Of a stretch of DNA of 64,000 nucleotides, positions 18,237 through 26,622 are shown in pieces. The notes under the pieces are model-generated. The model had not been told where the DNA came from. It searched no databases and saw only the letters and a list, made by a program, of their open reading frames with translations. Every line of letters starts with the position of its first letter. Positions within the stretch are counted from its first letter, which is position 1. The stretch comes from Pseudomonas sp. dw_612 (GTDB lineage: Bacteria > Pseudomonadota > Gammaproteobacteria > Pseudomonadales > Pseudomonadaceae): assembly GCF_018449725.1 (NCBI RefSeq), contig NZ_JAAVVC010000011.1:62001-126000 (forward strand). Direction: 5' to 3'. The position numbers were made by a program, and so were the translations under genes.

Positions 18237-19052
18237 TCAACCGGCGGTCTGCTTGGCCTTGGCGCGCATTTTGTCGGCCATGACGGTCATTTCGTTGTAG
18301 AGCAGTTGCGGGTTTTTCTGCTTCAGCGCCCACGCCATGCGCCCCTGTTCGTGGGGCAGGATCATGAATTCGCCGGCCGCCACTTGGGTGTAGATGTAGT
18401 CCGCGATGTCGGTGGCGGTGATCGGAGAGCTTTCCAGCAACTTGCCGACCTGGGCTTTCATCGCCGGGGTCGGGCCACGGAAAGAGTCCAGCAAATTGGT
18501 CTGGAAGAACGACGGGCACACCACGTGTACGCCGACTTCCTGTTGCGCCAGTTCGATCAGCAGGCTTTCGGACAACGCCACCACACCAGCCTTGGCCACG
18601 TTGTAGTTGCTCATGGCCGGACCTTGCATCAGCGCCGCCATGGAGGCGATGTTGATGATCTTGCCTTTGCTTTTTTCCAGCAGTGGCAGGAAGGCTTTGC
18701 AGCCCTTGACCACGCCCATCAGGTTGATTGCGATCTGCCAGTCCCAGTCTTCCAGGGACAGCTCGCTGAAGAACCCGCCCGAGGCCACACCGGCGTTGTT
18801 GACGATGATGTCGATGCCACCGAGTTTCTCTTCGCACGCCTGGGCGAACGCGGTCAGTTGGCTGTAATCACGGACATCGCAGCGCTGGATAAACCCGTCG
18901 CCGCCCGCTTCGCGAACCAGCTTCAGGGTTTCTTGCAAGCCGGGCTCGCTGACATCCGACAAGGCCAGTTGCCAGCCTTCGCGGGCCCAGCGCAGCGCGA
19001 TTTCGCGACCCAGGCCCGAGCCTGCGCCAGTGATCATCATGCGATTTTGCAT
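18237..19052 (-). CDS. SDR-family oxidoreductase
   Basis: The 271-residue classical short-chain dehydrogenase has the cofactor motif TGAGSGLGREIALRWA near residue 7, NNAGVASGG near 85 and the catalytic YNVAK near 153 with the preceding serine in NIASMAALM. The cofactor preference appears NADPH-leaning from the Arg/Ser neighbours, but this is not certain. The substrate is not predictable. The start MQNRMMITGAG at 19052 matches the fold's first strand; an open frame continues upstream to 19148 without family residues. Close relatives in pseudomonads are annotated only as SDR proteins. The neighbouring ynfA gives no functional clue. Confidence 0.85.
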   Translation of the reverse strand: MQNRMMITGAGSGLGREIALRWAREGWQLALSDVSEPGLQETLKLVREAGGDGFIQRCDVRDYSQLTAFAQACEEKLGGIDIIVNNAGVASGGFFSELSLEDWDWQIAINLMGVVKGCKAFLPLLEKSKGKIINIASMAALMQGPAMSNYNVAKAGVVALSESLLIELAQQEVGVHVVCPSFFQTNLLDSFRGPTPAMKAQVGKLLESSPITATDIADYIYTQVAAGEFMILPHEQGRMAWALKQKNPQLLYNEMTVMADKMRAKAKQTAG

Positions 19053-19456
19053 AGCAAACAGCCTTGTTGTTCTGGGGAAGATGCGCCGAGTGTAGCGAAG
19101 GATATTGCCCGACCCACGCTCCATCAGATTGCTGAATGGTCCGCGCAAACCGTGGGAGTGACTGGCCCGGTTTGTCTGTAGACCGCGTCGCCGCCTTCGC
19201 GAGCAAGCCCGCTCCCACAGTTGATCGCGTTCCCCTGTGGGAGCGGGCTTGCTCGCGAAGAACGATAACGCGGTCTAACTTATGAACTTGCCTGGGGATA
19301 AAAACGAAATAAGCCTGCAATCTAAAAAACATTAAAAAACTTTGAATTTTCTTTCATCCGCGAGAGTCGGATTTTGTAAGCAGTTCGGATTTATCGCATT
19401 CCGGCTGACAGTTAAAACGTTAGGTCATTCAGAACACTTCCAACAAGGAAATAGAC
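19053..19456. other. 404-bp intergenic region with one REP hairpin
   Basis: An extended REP (about 19178-19277) has arms GTAGACCGCGTCG..CGCCTTCGCGAGCAAGCC and the inverse ending in AACGCGGTCTAA. From 19278 to 19450 the sequence becomes AT-rich (ACATTAAAAAACTTTGAA near 19330) and should hold the promoter of the small DUF3309 gene. No further gene is seen. Confidence 0.6.
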
Positions 19457-19609
19457 ATGGGCACAATTCTTATCGTTATCCTGATCCTCTTGCTGATCGG
19501 TGGTCTGCCAGTCTTCCCACACTCCAGAAGTTGGGGTTATGGCCCATCGGGTATCCTCGGCGTAGTGTTGGTAGTGCTGTTGATTCTGCTCTTGCTTGGC
19601 AAGATATAA
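19457..19609 (+). CDS. DUF3309 family small membrane protein
   Basis: The 50-residue protein starts MGTILIVILILLLIGGLPVF and ends VLLILLLLGKI. It has two hydrophobic segments (about residues 3-20 and 32-48) around a short polar PHSRSWGYGPSG linker, the pattern of DUF3309, which is widespread and often general-stress associated in proteobacteria. A good ribosome site (AAGGAAATAGAC) precedes ATG. It is followed by a strong terminator. Function unknown. Confidence 0.88.
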   Translation: MGTILIVILILLLIGGLPVFPHSRSWGYGPSGILGVVLVVLLILLLLGKI

Positions 19610-19623
19610 AGATTTAACCCGAC

Positions 19624-19660
19624 CAAAAAAAGAGGCCCTTGAAAAAGGGCCTCTTTTTTA
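19624..19660. terminator. Bidirectional Rho-independent terminator
   Basis: AAAAAAGAGGCCCTT-GAAA-AAGGGCCTCTTTTTT gives an 8-9 bp GC-rich stem with A and T runs on both sides. It serves DUF3309 on the plus strand and the LTA-synthase-like gene on the minus strand. Confidence 0.93.
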
Positions 19661-19672
19661 TTGCGTCAAACG

Positions 19673-21766
19673 TTAGTCCGGCTTGCCGTTAACCACGCCG
19701 GCAGTGTTATCCAGCAGGCTCTTGGTCGCGGTTTGCAGGAACGCCTCAAGTTTCTGTTTGAGCGCCGCTTCGTCAGCCGACTCCGGAATCACTTCACCTT
19801 TCGGATTGGCGCCCAGTTCGTAGTGATAGAGTTTTGGCGGCATCTCTTTCGGCAACACCAGTACACGGTCCGCCGTCAGCAACGCTACGGTCTGATCGCT
19901 GCCCGAAGGCTTGATCACGCCGAAACCCTTGTCGCCTTCCGGCAGGTTCAGCAAGTCACGACCCCAGCACTGATGAATCACGTCGCCACCGATGCGGCCC
20001 ATGATGGTCGGCACGATGTCGATCTGAGTGCCCACGGTGTGGTCACGCTGACCGAATTTTTCCTGGATACCCGGCCCGATCATCAGCATCGGCACGTTGA
20101 AGCGGCCCAGGTCCATTTCGGTGATCTGTTCCTCGTTACCGAAGCCGTGGTCACCGACAACCACAAACAGCGTTTCCTTGAAGTACGGCTCTTTACGGGC
20201 CTTCTCGAAGAACTGACCCAGCGCCCAGTCGGAGTAGCGCATGGCGGTCAAGTGCTCGTTCATGCTGCCCCGGTCGGTCACAGGCTCTACCGGCAATGGC
20301 GTCGGCAAGGCATACGGCGTGTGGTTGGACAGGGTTTGCAGCAAGGCATAGAACGGCTTTTTGTCCTTGCCATCGCGCGCCTTCAGTTCTTCCAGGCCAC
20401 GGTTGAACATGTCCTGGTCGGACACGCCCCAGGTCGGATCAGAGAACACCGGGTTAACGAAATCGTTGCGCCCGATGAAGTTGGTCATGCCCTGGTTGCT
20501 GAAGAAGCCCGACTGGTTGTCCCAGGCAAAGTCGCCGTTGTAGACGTACACATCGTCATAGTCACGAGCGCTGAGCAACTGCGGCAGGCCGGACAACTTG
20601 TGGCTGCCTTCCGGGGTCTGCATCAGGTATTCGAAACCCGGCAGGTTCGGGAAGCAGGCCATGGTGGCGAACATACCCTGGTGGGTGTGCGTGCCGTTGG
20701 AGAAGAAACGGTCGAACAACAGACCTTCCTTGGACAGTTTGTCGAAGGCTGGCGTGACGTTGCCCGGACGACCCAGGGCGCCCACCGAGTGACCGGCGAA
20801 GCTTTCCATCAGGATCACCACGACGTTCTTGATCGGCAGGGTCTTGCTGGCGTCAGGCGTGTAGTTGCGGCGCACGGCAGAAATGTCGGGATCCACCAGT
20901 TTGTCGCTTGGGGTCAGCAACATGTCGCGCACGGTCTGCTGGGCCAGAGGCTGCGGCAGCGTGGCTTTCCAGATGTTGTCGCGATCTTCGGACATCCGCG
21001 CCTTGGCCGCTGCAATCAGCGACAGCGTACCGTTGAGGCCCAACTGATTGGCGAAGTTGGAGTCGGTGGTGTAAACGTCACCCCAACGCAGGGGCGGGCC
21101 CTGACGCAAGGTGCCACGGGCGGCGACCACGCAGACCAGCAGGCAGACCACGAATACCGCAATGCGCGCATACCACGGGGCGATTTGCCGGGTGCCAATG
21201 CTGCCACCGCTGAACGGACCGCGAGGACGGGTGGCGCGGTCGGCGCCCTTGAACGCCAGGGTCAGGACCAAGGTGCCCACGGCCCACGCCAGCAGGTAGC
21301 GAACCACCGGAAAACCGTACCAGAGCATGCTCATCACGGTTTTCGGGTCTTCTTTAACGTACTGGAAAACCAGGCCATTGAGGCGCTGGTGGAACTCACG
21401 ATAGAAGTCCATCTCCATCAGGCCGAGGAACAGCGCGATGCTCGAAGCGATGGTCAGCCAGAAACGGAAGAACCCGCGGGCAGCCATGGCCCGAGCGCTG
21501 AACAGTGCCAGCAGCAGCGGAATACTGAGGTAGACCACCAGGCGCAGATCGAAACGCAGGCCATTGGCGAACGCTTCGAGGAAGGTCGAAGCCGGGGTGT
21601 CGAGGATCATCGCGCGGTTGTAGACCAGCAGCGCGACGCGCAGCAGGCTGAACATGACCATCATGACCAGGGCACACAATAACGTGTAGGCCAGATGCGA
21701 TTTGACGGTCGGTTGCAGCAGGCGACTAGAAGCTCGCTGCTGATTCAGGGCGTCCGGGTTTGCCAT
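19673..21766 (-). CDS. LTA synthase family sulfatase-type phosphotransferase
   Basis: The 697-residue inner-membrane protein has about five transmembrane helices in the first 230 residues (e.g. LAYTLLCALVMMVMFSLLRV, LVVYLSIPLLLALFSA, IAVFVVCLLVCVVAA), followed by a periplasmic sulfatase-fold domain from about residue 310. Motifs are VVVILMESFAGHSVGALG, with the metal-binding Glu, then FSNGTHTHQGMFATMACFP with the nucleophilic Thr, and VVVGDHGFGNEE with Asp-His. The family includes LtaS, OpgB and EptA-like enzymes that move phosphoglycerol or phosphoethanolamine groups onto glycans or lipids. In pseudomonads the substrate is uncertain, with periplasmic glucans as one option. Terminated by the hairpin at 19624-19660. 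Confidence 0.88.
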   Translation of the reverse strand: MANPDALNQQRASSRLLQPTVKSHLAYTLLCALVMMVMFSLLRVALLVYNRAMILDTPASTFLEAFANGLRFDLRLVVYLSIPLLLALFSARAMAARGFFRFWLTIASSIALFLGLMEMDFYREFHQRLNGLVFQYVKEDPKTVMSMLWYGFPVVRYLLAWAVGTLVLTLAFKGADRATRPRGPFSGGSIGTRQIAPWYARIAVFVVCLLVCVVAARGTLRQGPPLRWGDVYTTDSNFANQLGLNGTLSLIAAAKARMSEDRDNIWKATLPQPLAQQTVRDMLLTPSDKLVDPDISAVRRNYTPDASKTLPIKNVVVILMESFAGHSVGALGRPGNVTPAFDKLSKEGLLFDRFFSNGTHTHQGMFATMACFPNLPGFEYLMQTPEGSHKLSGLPQLLSARDYDDVYVYNGDFAWDNQSGFFSNQGMTNFIGRNDFVNPVFSDPTWGVSDQDMFNRGLEELKARDGKDKKPFYALLQTLSNHTPYALPTPLPVEPVTDRGSMNEHLTAMRYSDWALGQFFEKARKEPYFKETLFVVVGDHGFGNEEQITEMDLGRFNVPMLMIGPGIQEKFGQRDHTVGTQIDIVPTIMGRIGGDVIHQCWGRDLLNLPEGDKGFGVIKPSGSDQTVALLTADRVLVLPKEMPPKLYHYELGANPKGEVIPESADEAALKQKLEAFLQTATKSLLDNTAGVVNGKPD

Positions 21767-22172
21767 GTCGTTTTAGGACCCATTGGAAAGTTGAAGTTGC
21801 AAAAATACAGCTGCGCCCTGCCCTCTGTTGGCCAGTACTTGGCCCCGGGGCTTGCGCGGTGCGCAAATGTTGCACGATCACTCGCGGCATTGCCATTGAT
21901 TACTGTGCGGGATGTTGGCGCGGGCGAATTGTCTTGGAGGCTTTGTGAAAATTTCGTGCAACGCATATCTGGAAACACAATAAAGCCCTGAACCTGACGC
22001 TCTGAACCTGTGGGAGCGGGCTTGCTCGCGAATGCGGTGTGACAGTCGATATTTGCTTTAACTGGCACACTGCATTCGCGAGCAAGCCCGCTCCCACAGA
22101 GATTGTGTTTAAGCTGCTCCTTAATGACAAACGCCCCGAACAGGTCGGGGCGTTATCGGAAGAACAGCGCGG
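21767..22172. other. 406-bp intergenic region upstream of the LTA-synthase-like gene
   Basis: Contents: a perfect inverted repeat TTGCGC-GGT-GCGCAA at 21852-21866, about 86 bp upstream of the gene start, a possible operator; a REP pair at about 22009-22099 (CTGTGGGAGCGGGCTTGCTC and its inverse); and a GC hairpin at 22131-22153. No coding sequence is supported. Confidence 0.6.
22131..22156 (-). terminator. Terminator of the START-domain gene
   Basis: On the minus strand, ACGCCCCGAC-CTGT-TCGGGGCGTTTG forms an 8-bp GC stem followed by a short T run, 17 bp past the stop of the START gene. Confidence 0.7.
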
Positions 22173-22778
22173 TTACTTCTCGGCGCGTTCTTTCAGGGCT
22201 TTCAAGGTATTGAACGGGGCATCGACCACAAATTTGTTGGCGATCATCGACGGCACGCTGCCGCCCGGCTCGGTGTGTACCTGATAGGTCACTTCAACCT
22301 GGTCACCCTTGGGCACGAACTTCCAGAAGCCATCGACCTTGGCGACCCGGACAAAGCCTTTTTCCTCAGGAATGTATTTCGGCACGCCTTCGAGTTTACG
22401 GGTCAGGCTGCCATCGGCGCCTTCGACGGTGGTGACATGCAATACCGAATCGCGCGGGGTGACGGGCCATGGGGTATTGAATTGGGTGTAAGTCCAGCTA
22501 TCAGCGCCTTCATGCTTGAGCAACTTCTGGGCTTTGCACTCGTGAATCCACGAGCAGGCTCCTGCCACGTCTTCCTGCAGCGTGCGCAATTTGGCGATGG
22601 TGGTCTTCATCAGGGTGACGCCCTGGTAAGCCTTGTAATCGGAACCGGCCACTTCACTCAGGGACACCTTGATGCCCTCTTCGTTTTTGGCGACTTTCCA
22701 GTCTTCGGCCTGAGCCGCCGAGGTGGCCAGCAAAACCGTCAAACCACATAGCACAGCAATACGATGCAACGAACCCAT
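22173..22778 (-). CDS. START domain-containing periplasmic protein
   Basis: The 201-residue protein has a signal peptide (RIAVLCGLTVLLATSAAQA, cleavage after about residue 24). The mature part reads WKVAKNEEGIKVSLSEVAGSDYKAYQGV, then WPVTPRDSVLHVTTVEG, then GFWKFVPKGDQVEVTYQVHTEPGG. This is the START/Bet-v1-like lipid-binding fold common as a secreted protein in pseudomonads. A hydrophobic ligand is inferred from the fold only. It is a single gene; START proteins of this type have no established pathway. The next gene upstream, the YkgJ-type one, has its stop 41 bp before this start and reads the same way. Confidence 0.85.
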   Translation of the reverse strand: MGSLHRIAVLCGLTVLLATSAAQAEDWKVAKNEEGIKVSLSEVAGSDYKAYQGVTLMKTTIAKLRTLQEDVAGACSWIHECKAQKLLKHEGADSWTYTQFNTPWPVTPRDSVLHVTTVEGADGSLTRKLEGVPKYIPEEKGFVRVAKVDGFWKFVPKGDQVEVTYQVHTEPGGSVPSMIANKFVVDAPFNTLKALKERAEK

Positions 22779-22818
22779 AGTCTTATTCCTTATTGTTGAA
22801 GTTCCGTTCGTTTGAACA

Positions 22819-23073
22819 TCACGCCGCCGTCATTTGCTCCCACCAGCCAAGCAGCCTGATGGCTTCTTCACTGCTGTTTCCGCAGACCTCGGCATCGGCT
22901 TCGAAAGCCGAACAGACTGCCGGGCGTTCTGGCTGGCCGAAAATGTTGCACAGGTTTTCGACAGAGAGTTGTACGCAACGTTCTCCCGCAGGTTTGCCAT
23001 CGGGCATGCCTGGAATCGGAGAACTGATGGAAGGGGCAATGCAACAGGCGCCACAGCCTTCACGGCATTTCAT
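22819..23073 (-). CDS. YkgJ family cysteine cluster protein
   Basis: The 84-residue protein begins MKCREGCGACCIAPSISSPI and has further cysteines in GERCVQL, LCNIFG, PAVCSAF and EVCGN. This is the CxxxCxxCC..C pattern of YkgJ-type proteins, predicted to bind a metal such as zinc or an Fe-S cluster. The length is typical of the short subgroup. Function unknown. The gene lies just upstream of the START gene in the same direction. GAGGAGCTTGTC, a good ribosome site, precedes the start. Confidence 0.88.
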   Translation of the reverse strand: MKCREGCGACCIAPSISSPIPGMPDGKPAGERCVQLSVENLCNIFGQPERPAVCSAFEADAEVCGNSSEEAIRLLGWWEQMTAA

Positions 23074-23239
23074 GACGACAAGCTCCTCGCGACGGGTGAT
23101 GTGTAAAAGGGACGTGGCACAGAGTAACCGCTAAAACGACTGTTTAAAATTGCCTGGACCGGGGTTTTTGCATTCAAGCGAACGTGACTGACCAGTCTCC
23201 GACGAAGCGTCTGGCCCGCGGCTCACCGATGGGAATGAT

Positions 23240-23716
23240 TTACTGCTTGAACTCGAATTCCAACGCCGCGCCTTCGACTTCACGACGCTCCTCGTTGCGC
23301 AGTTGCAACTGCATTTCGTTGCTGAGCAGACGGCCGTTGAGCTGGAACTGACTGCTCTTGTCGCCAAACATTTGTGGCAATACCGCATCGTGCCTGGGCA
23401 ATGGCACAGTCCCGATGGGCTTGAGTTCGTCGACCATGTGTTGCGGCAAGCTCAAGTCAAGATTGGCGGGTGGCAGTTGGGTGGTTTTGACCACTTCACT
23501 GGCCGACTTGGACTTGGAAGCAATGGGCGGACGTTTTTTGATCGGAGCGGCCTTCTTTGCCGGCGCCGCTTTTTTGGCCGTCACCGGCTTCTTTGCTGTC
23601 GCCTTGGTGCTGCTGGCGGCCGGTTTTTCCTGGACAGCAGCAGCCATGACACCTTCCGGTAACGCAGTCATCAACAGGCAGATCGACAGCCAAGCGGCAG
23701 AAAAAATCGGTTTCAT
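23240..23716 (-). CDS. Secreted Lys/Ala-rich protein, function unknown
   Basis: The 158-residue protein has a signal peptide (AAWLSICLLMTALPEGVMAA, cleavage about residue 26). A low-complexity stretch of KKPVTAKKAAPAKKAAPIKK type follows (about residues 35-65), then a more ordered part ending LPPANLDLSLPQHMVDELKPI..GRLLSNEMQLQLRNEERREVEGAALEFEFKQ. Related pseudomonad proteins are sometimes mislabelled translation initiation factor 2 because of the Lys/Ala tract; there is no GTPase domain. It is probably periplasmic. The basic tract could bind nucleic acid or acidic polymers, which is inference only. Confidence 0.7.
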   Translation of the reverse strand: MKPIFSAAWLSICLLMTALPEGVMAAAVQEKPAASSTKATAKKPVTAKKAAPAKKAAPIKKRPPIASKSKSASEVVKTTQLPPANLDLSLPQHMVDELKPIGTVPLPRHDAVLPQMFGDKSSQFQLNGRLLSNEMQLQLRNEERREVEGAALEFEFKQ

Positions 23717-23806
23717 GGACCCAACGGCGCTAACGGCAGAGGGGGCATATGCTCGCTTGTTGCACGCGACATGACAAGCACGGGCAGTGGATACCTGCCC
23801 GTGCGA

Positions 23807-25246
23807 TCAAAAACCGCTGGCCGTCTCCTGACAGAGTTGGGTCGCCAGCAGCCCGAGGGTCATCAATGCACGCTCGGCTTCACGGTTCCAGGGCGTGCCA
23901 CAGTTCAGTCGAATGCAATGATTGAATTGCTCGGTGTTACTGAAAATCAGCCCCGGCGCGATGCTGATGCCCTGCTGCAAGGCCCGCACATGCAATTCCT
24001 GAGTATTGACCCGCCCCGGCAGGCTGACCCACAAAATAAAGCCACCGGTTGGCCGGCTCATTTGCGTGCCTTCAGGGAAATACTGCTGCACCGCCAACTG
24101 GAAGGCGCTGAGGTTTTTCCGGTACTCCTGACGGATGTAACGCAAATGCCGGTCGTAACCGCCGTTTTCCAGGTAAGCCGCAATGCCCATCTGCGTGACG
24201 CTGCACGCCGAATGCGTACTGAACGTCTGCAAGCGCTGGATCTCCTGCTGGTACTTGCCGGCGATCATCCAGCCAATCCGCACCCCCGGCGACAGGGTTT
24301 TGGAGAAGCTTGAGCAGTAGATCACCCGATCCAGCCGATCATAGGCCTTGAGCGCTTTGGTACGGCCCTGCTCGAACATCAATTCGCCGTAGATGTCGTC
24401 TTCGACGATTTGGATATCGAAATCCGAAGCCAGGCGCAGCAATTGTTTCTGCCGCTCTTCGGGCATGGTGCCGCCCAGTGGATTACTCAGGCGGGTGGTC
24501 AGCACCAACGCCTTGATCGACCACTGGTTGGCGGCCAGTTGCAGGGCCTCGAGGCTCATCCCGGTAGCAGGGTCGCTGGGGATTTCGATGACTTTAAGGC
24601 CAAGCAAGTCGGCCAGTTGCAGTAAGCCGTAATACGTCGGTGATTCGGCAGCGATCAGGTCGCCGGGCCGGGTCAATACCCGCAGCGACATCTGCAACGC
24701 ATCGACGCAACCGTGGGTGATCACGACTTCGGACGGATCAACCACTACGCCAGCATCGCGCATGCGGATCGCCACTTGACGGCGCAACGGTTCAAAACCC
24801 GGGCTGAACATGTAGCTGAACGCCCTCGGGCTATGGAATCGGGTGACTTTGGCCAGTTGTTGATGCAGCGCGCGGACCGGCAAATAATCGACGCTCGGCA
24901 CCGCCGCGCCCAAGGGGAACACACCCTCGCGGCGGGATTCGACCAGCACTTGCTGAATGATGCTGCTGCGCGTAACCAGACCCGGCCGTTCGACCCGAGC
25001 GATGTCCGGCGTCGGCGCCGTCAGGGCCGGGGTCTGGTGTACGTAGTAACCGGACTGCGGCCGGGCGCGGATCAGGCCCTGGTCCTCAAGGTTGGCGTAA
25101 GCCTGCAACACCGTTGCATGGCTGACATTGAGCTGCGAGCTCATCTTGCGCACCGAAGGCACGCGCTCCCCCGGTTGATAGACACCGCGACGGATGTCTT
25201 CGGCCAGTTGCTGAGCAATACGTTGGTAGAGCAAGAGATTGGTCAT
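23807..25246 (-). CDS. MocR-type regulator: GntR winged helix fused to a PLP aminotransferase-like domain
   Basis: The 479-residue protein has an N-terminal GntR DNA-binding domain (residues 5-72: LAEDIRRGVYQPGERVPSVRKMSSQLNVSHATVLQAYANLEDQGL) and a class I aminotransferase-like domain. PLP-lysine is in SSFSKTLSPGVRIGWM near residue 315, with the Asp of EDDIYGEL about 35 residues before it. In MocR proteins the PLP domain senses an amine or PLP and controls DNA binding rather than running catalysis. The target cannot be told from neighbours: downstream is the Lys-rich secreted protein, and upstream is the lipoprotein operon, which ends toward it. Direct repeats upstream of its start are listed separately as a possible operator. 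Confidence 0.92.
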   Translation of the reverse strand: MTNLLLYQRIAQQLAEDIRRGVYQPGERVPSVRKMSSQLNVSHATVLQAYANLEDQGLIRARPQSGYYVHQTPALTAPTPDIARVERPGLVTRSSIIQQVLVESRREGVFPLGAAVPSVDYLPVRALHQQLAKVTRFHSPRAFSYMFSPGFEPLRRQVAIRMRDAGVVVDPSEVVITHGCVDALQMSLRVLTRPGDLIAAESPTYYGLLQLADLLGLKVIEIPSDPATGMSLEALQLAANQWSIKALVLTTRLSNPLGGTMPEERQKQLLRLASDFDIQIVEDDIYGELMFEQGRTKALKAYDRLDRVIYCSSFSKTLSPGVRIGWMIAGKYQQEIQRLQTFSTHSACSVTQMGIAAYLENGGYDRHLRYIRQEYRKNLSAFQLAVQQYFPEGTQMSRPTGGFILWVSLPGRVNTQELHVRALQQGISIAPGLIFSNTEQFNHCIRLNCGTPWNREAERALMTLGLLATQLCQETASGF

Positions 25247-25296
25247 GACGCAGCACTCGATTTCACGGGCATTTTATTCTTGTGTGAAACAATACC

Positions 25297-25326
25297 GGAA
25301 CAGTTTAGAAGTGTACGGGGACAGTT
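25297..25326. promoter_or_regulatory. Candidate MocR operator: direct repeats GGAACAGTT / GGGACAGTT
   Basis: The two half-sites start at 25297 and 25318, exactly 21 bp (two helix turns) apart and about 50-80 bp upstream of the MocR start. A third ACAGT occurs at 25345. Direct repeats are typical of MocR targets. No experiment is implied. Confidence 0.45.
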
Positions 25327-25396
25327 GCCACAATAGTCGACCGTACAGTGCAGTGTCAGCAAAATCTGTACTGCTTTGTGAAGCGATTGGCAGGCG

Positions 25397-25434
25397 TAAA
25401 AAAACCCGGCGCTGTCTGGCAGGCCGGGTTTTCC
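25397..25434 (-). terminator. Terminator of the lipoprotein operon
   Basis: On the minus strand, AACCCGGC-CTGCCAGACAGC-GCCGGGTTTTTTT forms an 8-bp stem followed by seven T. It lies 15 bp past the OmpA-like gene stop. Confidence 0.88.
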
Positions 25435-25447
25435 AGAAACGCAGCCC

Positions 25448-26260
25448 TTAGCGGGCGGCGCCGAGCTGGCCTTTTTCGTCGGAGAACACAATTTCTACCC
25501 GACGGTTCTGTGCGCGACCGCGCTCAGAGGCGTTCACGTCCACCGGGTATTCATCGCCATAGCCTTCGACCTGAATGCGTTTATCGTCGATACCCAGGTC
25601 CATCAGCACGTCGGCCACCGATTGCGCACGGTCGCGGGACAGTTTGAGGTTGTCCTGCTTGCCGCCGGTGCTGTCGGTGTAGCCCTCGATCCGCACCACG
25701 CGCTTGGGGTTGAGCTGCAGGAACTGCACGATCTTCAGCACCACGCGGTTCGCCGAATTCTTCAATTCTGCCTCGCCGGTATCGAACAACACGTCGCCCA
25801 GGGTCATCACCAGACCGCGATCGGTCTGGGTGGTCGCCAGCGCGACGATTTGCTCTTCGAGCCACTTGCCCTGTTGCTGCACGCTCAGCAGTTTGGATTC
25901 GCGCAGGGCCAGTTGCAGGCGCTGGCGTTCCAGTTCGAGCTTGGCCGCCTGCTCCTCGTTGAGCACCTGGTTGGTGTGTTCGCGGGCAATTTCGCTGTAG
26001 CGCTGACTCAGATAAGCGTAATGCACCACATCCGAACCGCTGCCCCAGTAGCTGGACAAGCGATCGGCGCGGGCCAGGGACTCACCGGCGCGGATGACGT
26101 CCTTGGGCGCAATACGCAACACATTCGAGTCTTCCTTGACCTTCTGGAAGTCGGCACCGGCCTGCTGCAACGCCGTCTCGCTGTGCTGACCGGCGCAGCC
26201 ATACAGGCTGGCGCAACCTGCGAGGATCAAACCGCCGAGTGCTTTGGATTTGAGGCTCAT
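25448..26260 (-). CDS. OmpA-family lipoprotein with N-terminal DUF4398-like helix region
   Basis: The 270-residue outer-membrane lipoprotein has lipobox LILAG-C (Cys about 16). A helical, coiled-coil-prone region follows (about 25-150; LSQRYSEIAREHTNQVLNEEQAAKLELERQRLQLALRE in part), then a C-terminal OmpA peptidoglycan-binding domain (LGDVLFDTGEAEL, IEGYTDSTGG, NLKLSRDRAQSVADVL, GYGDEYPV, NRRVEIVF). The D and R that bind meso-diaminopimelate are in the conserved NxxLSxxRA and NRRVEI motifs. The start overlaps the stop of the upstream DUF4398 gene by 4 bp, so the two are translationally coupled. It probably tethers the outer membrane to the wall. Confidence 0.92.
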   Translation of the reverse strand: MSLKSKALGGLILAGCASLYGCAGQHSETALQQAGADFQKVKEDSNVLRIAPKDVIRAGESLARADRLSSYWGSGSDVVHYAYLSQRYSEIAREHTNQVLNEEQAAKLELERQRLQLALRESKLLSVQQQGKWLEEQIVALATTQTDRGLVMTLGDVLFDTGEAELKNSANRVVLKIVQFLQLNPKRVVRIEGYTDSTGGKQDNLKLSRDRAQSVADVLMDLGIDDKRIQVEGYGDEYPVDVNASERGRAQNRRVEIVFSDEKGQLGAAR

Positions 26261-26613
26261 TGGGCATCCCCCAGTTGCTTGCGCAGGCGAGTGATGCGGG
26301 TATTGAGCAGGTTCAACTGCTCTTGGCTCTTGAGGGTCAGGACCCGGGCTTCGGCCAGGCGCGCGTCCAACTCGGCCTGTTCGGCGCGCATGCGGGCGTG
26401 TTTGTAAGACTGATCGGTCATGTCGCCCTGTGCGCGGGAGAACTTGTCTTCGGCCAGTTTCAGCTCCGGCACTTCGTCAGCGGTGGCGCCAACGGCTTTG
26501 GCTTGTTCGAGTGCCTGCTCGGTCAGGCGAATTTGTTCATTCGGCGCCGGATCGGCTGCACAACCCGCCAGAGCCAGAACGGCCAGGGCAGCGAAAAGAG
26601 GTCGAATACTCAC
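26257..26613 (-). CDS. DUF4398 lipoprotein
   Basis: The 118-residue lipoprotein has lipobox LALAG-C (Cys18). The remainder is almost entirely alpha-helical and coiled-coil-like (EQIRLTEQALEQAKAVGA, ELKLAEDKFSRAQGD, RAEQAELDARLAEARVLTL). DUF4398 proteins occur next to OmpA-like lipoproteins in pseudomonads. The pair forms the first half of a two-gene unit with a 4-bp overlap and may form a complex in the outer membrane. The downstream partner seems to carry a version of the same helical region fused to OmpA, which suggests an old duplication. Confidence 0.9.
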   Translation of the reverse strand: MSIRPLFAALAVLALAGCAADPAPNEQIRLTEQALEQAKAVGATADEVPELKLAEDKFSRAQGDMTDQSYKHARMRAEQAELDARLAEARVLTLKSQEQLNLLNTRITRLRKQLGDAQ

Positions 26614-26622
26614 TAAAAATCC

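Noticed and set aside
19661..21682. 673-codon open frame antisense to the LTA-synthase-like gene
   Set aside because: Same reason: antisense shadow rich in His, Gln and Arg, with no family features.
23240..23716. Translation initiation factor IF-2 fragment
   Set aside because: Only the Lys/Ala-rich tract is reminiscent; there is a signal peptide and no GTPase motif.
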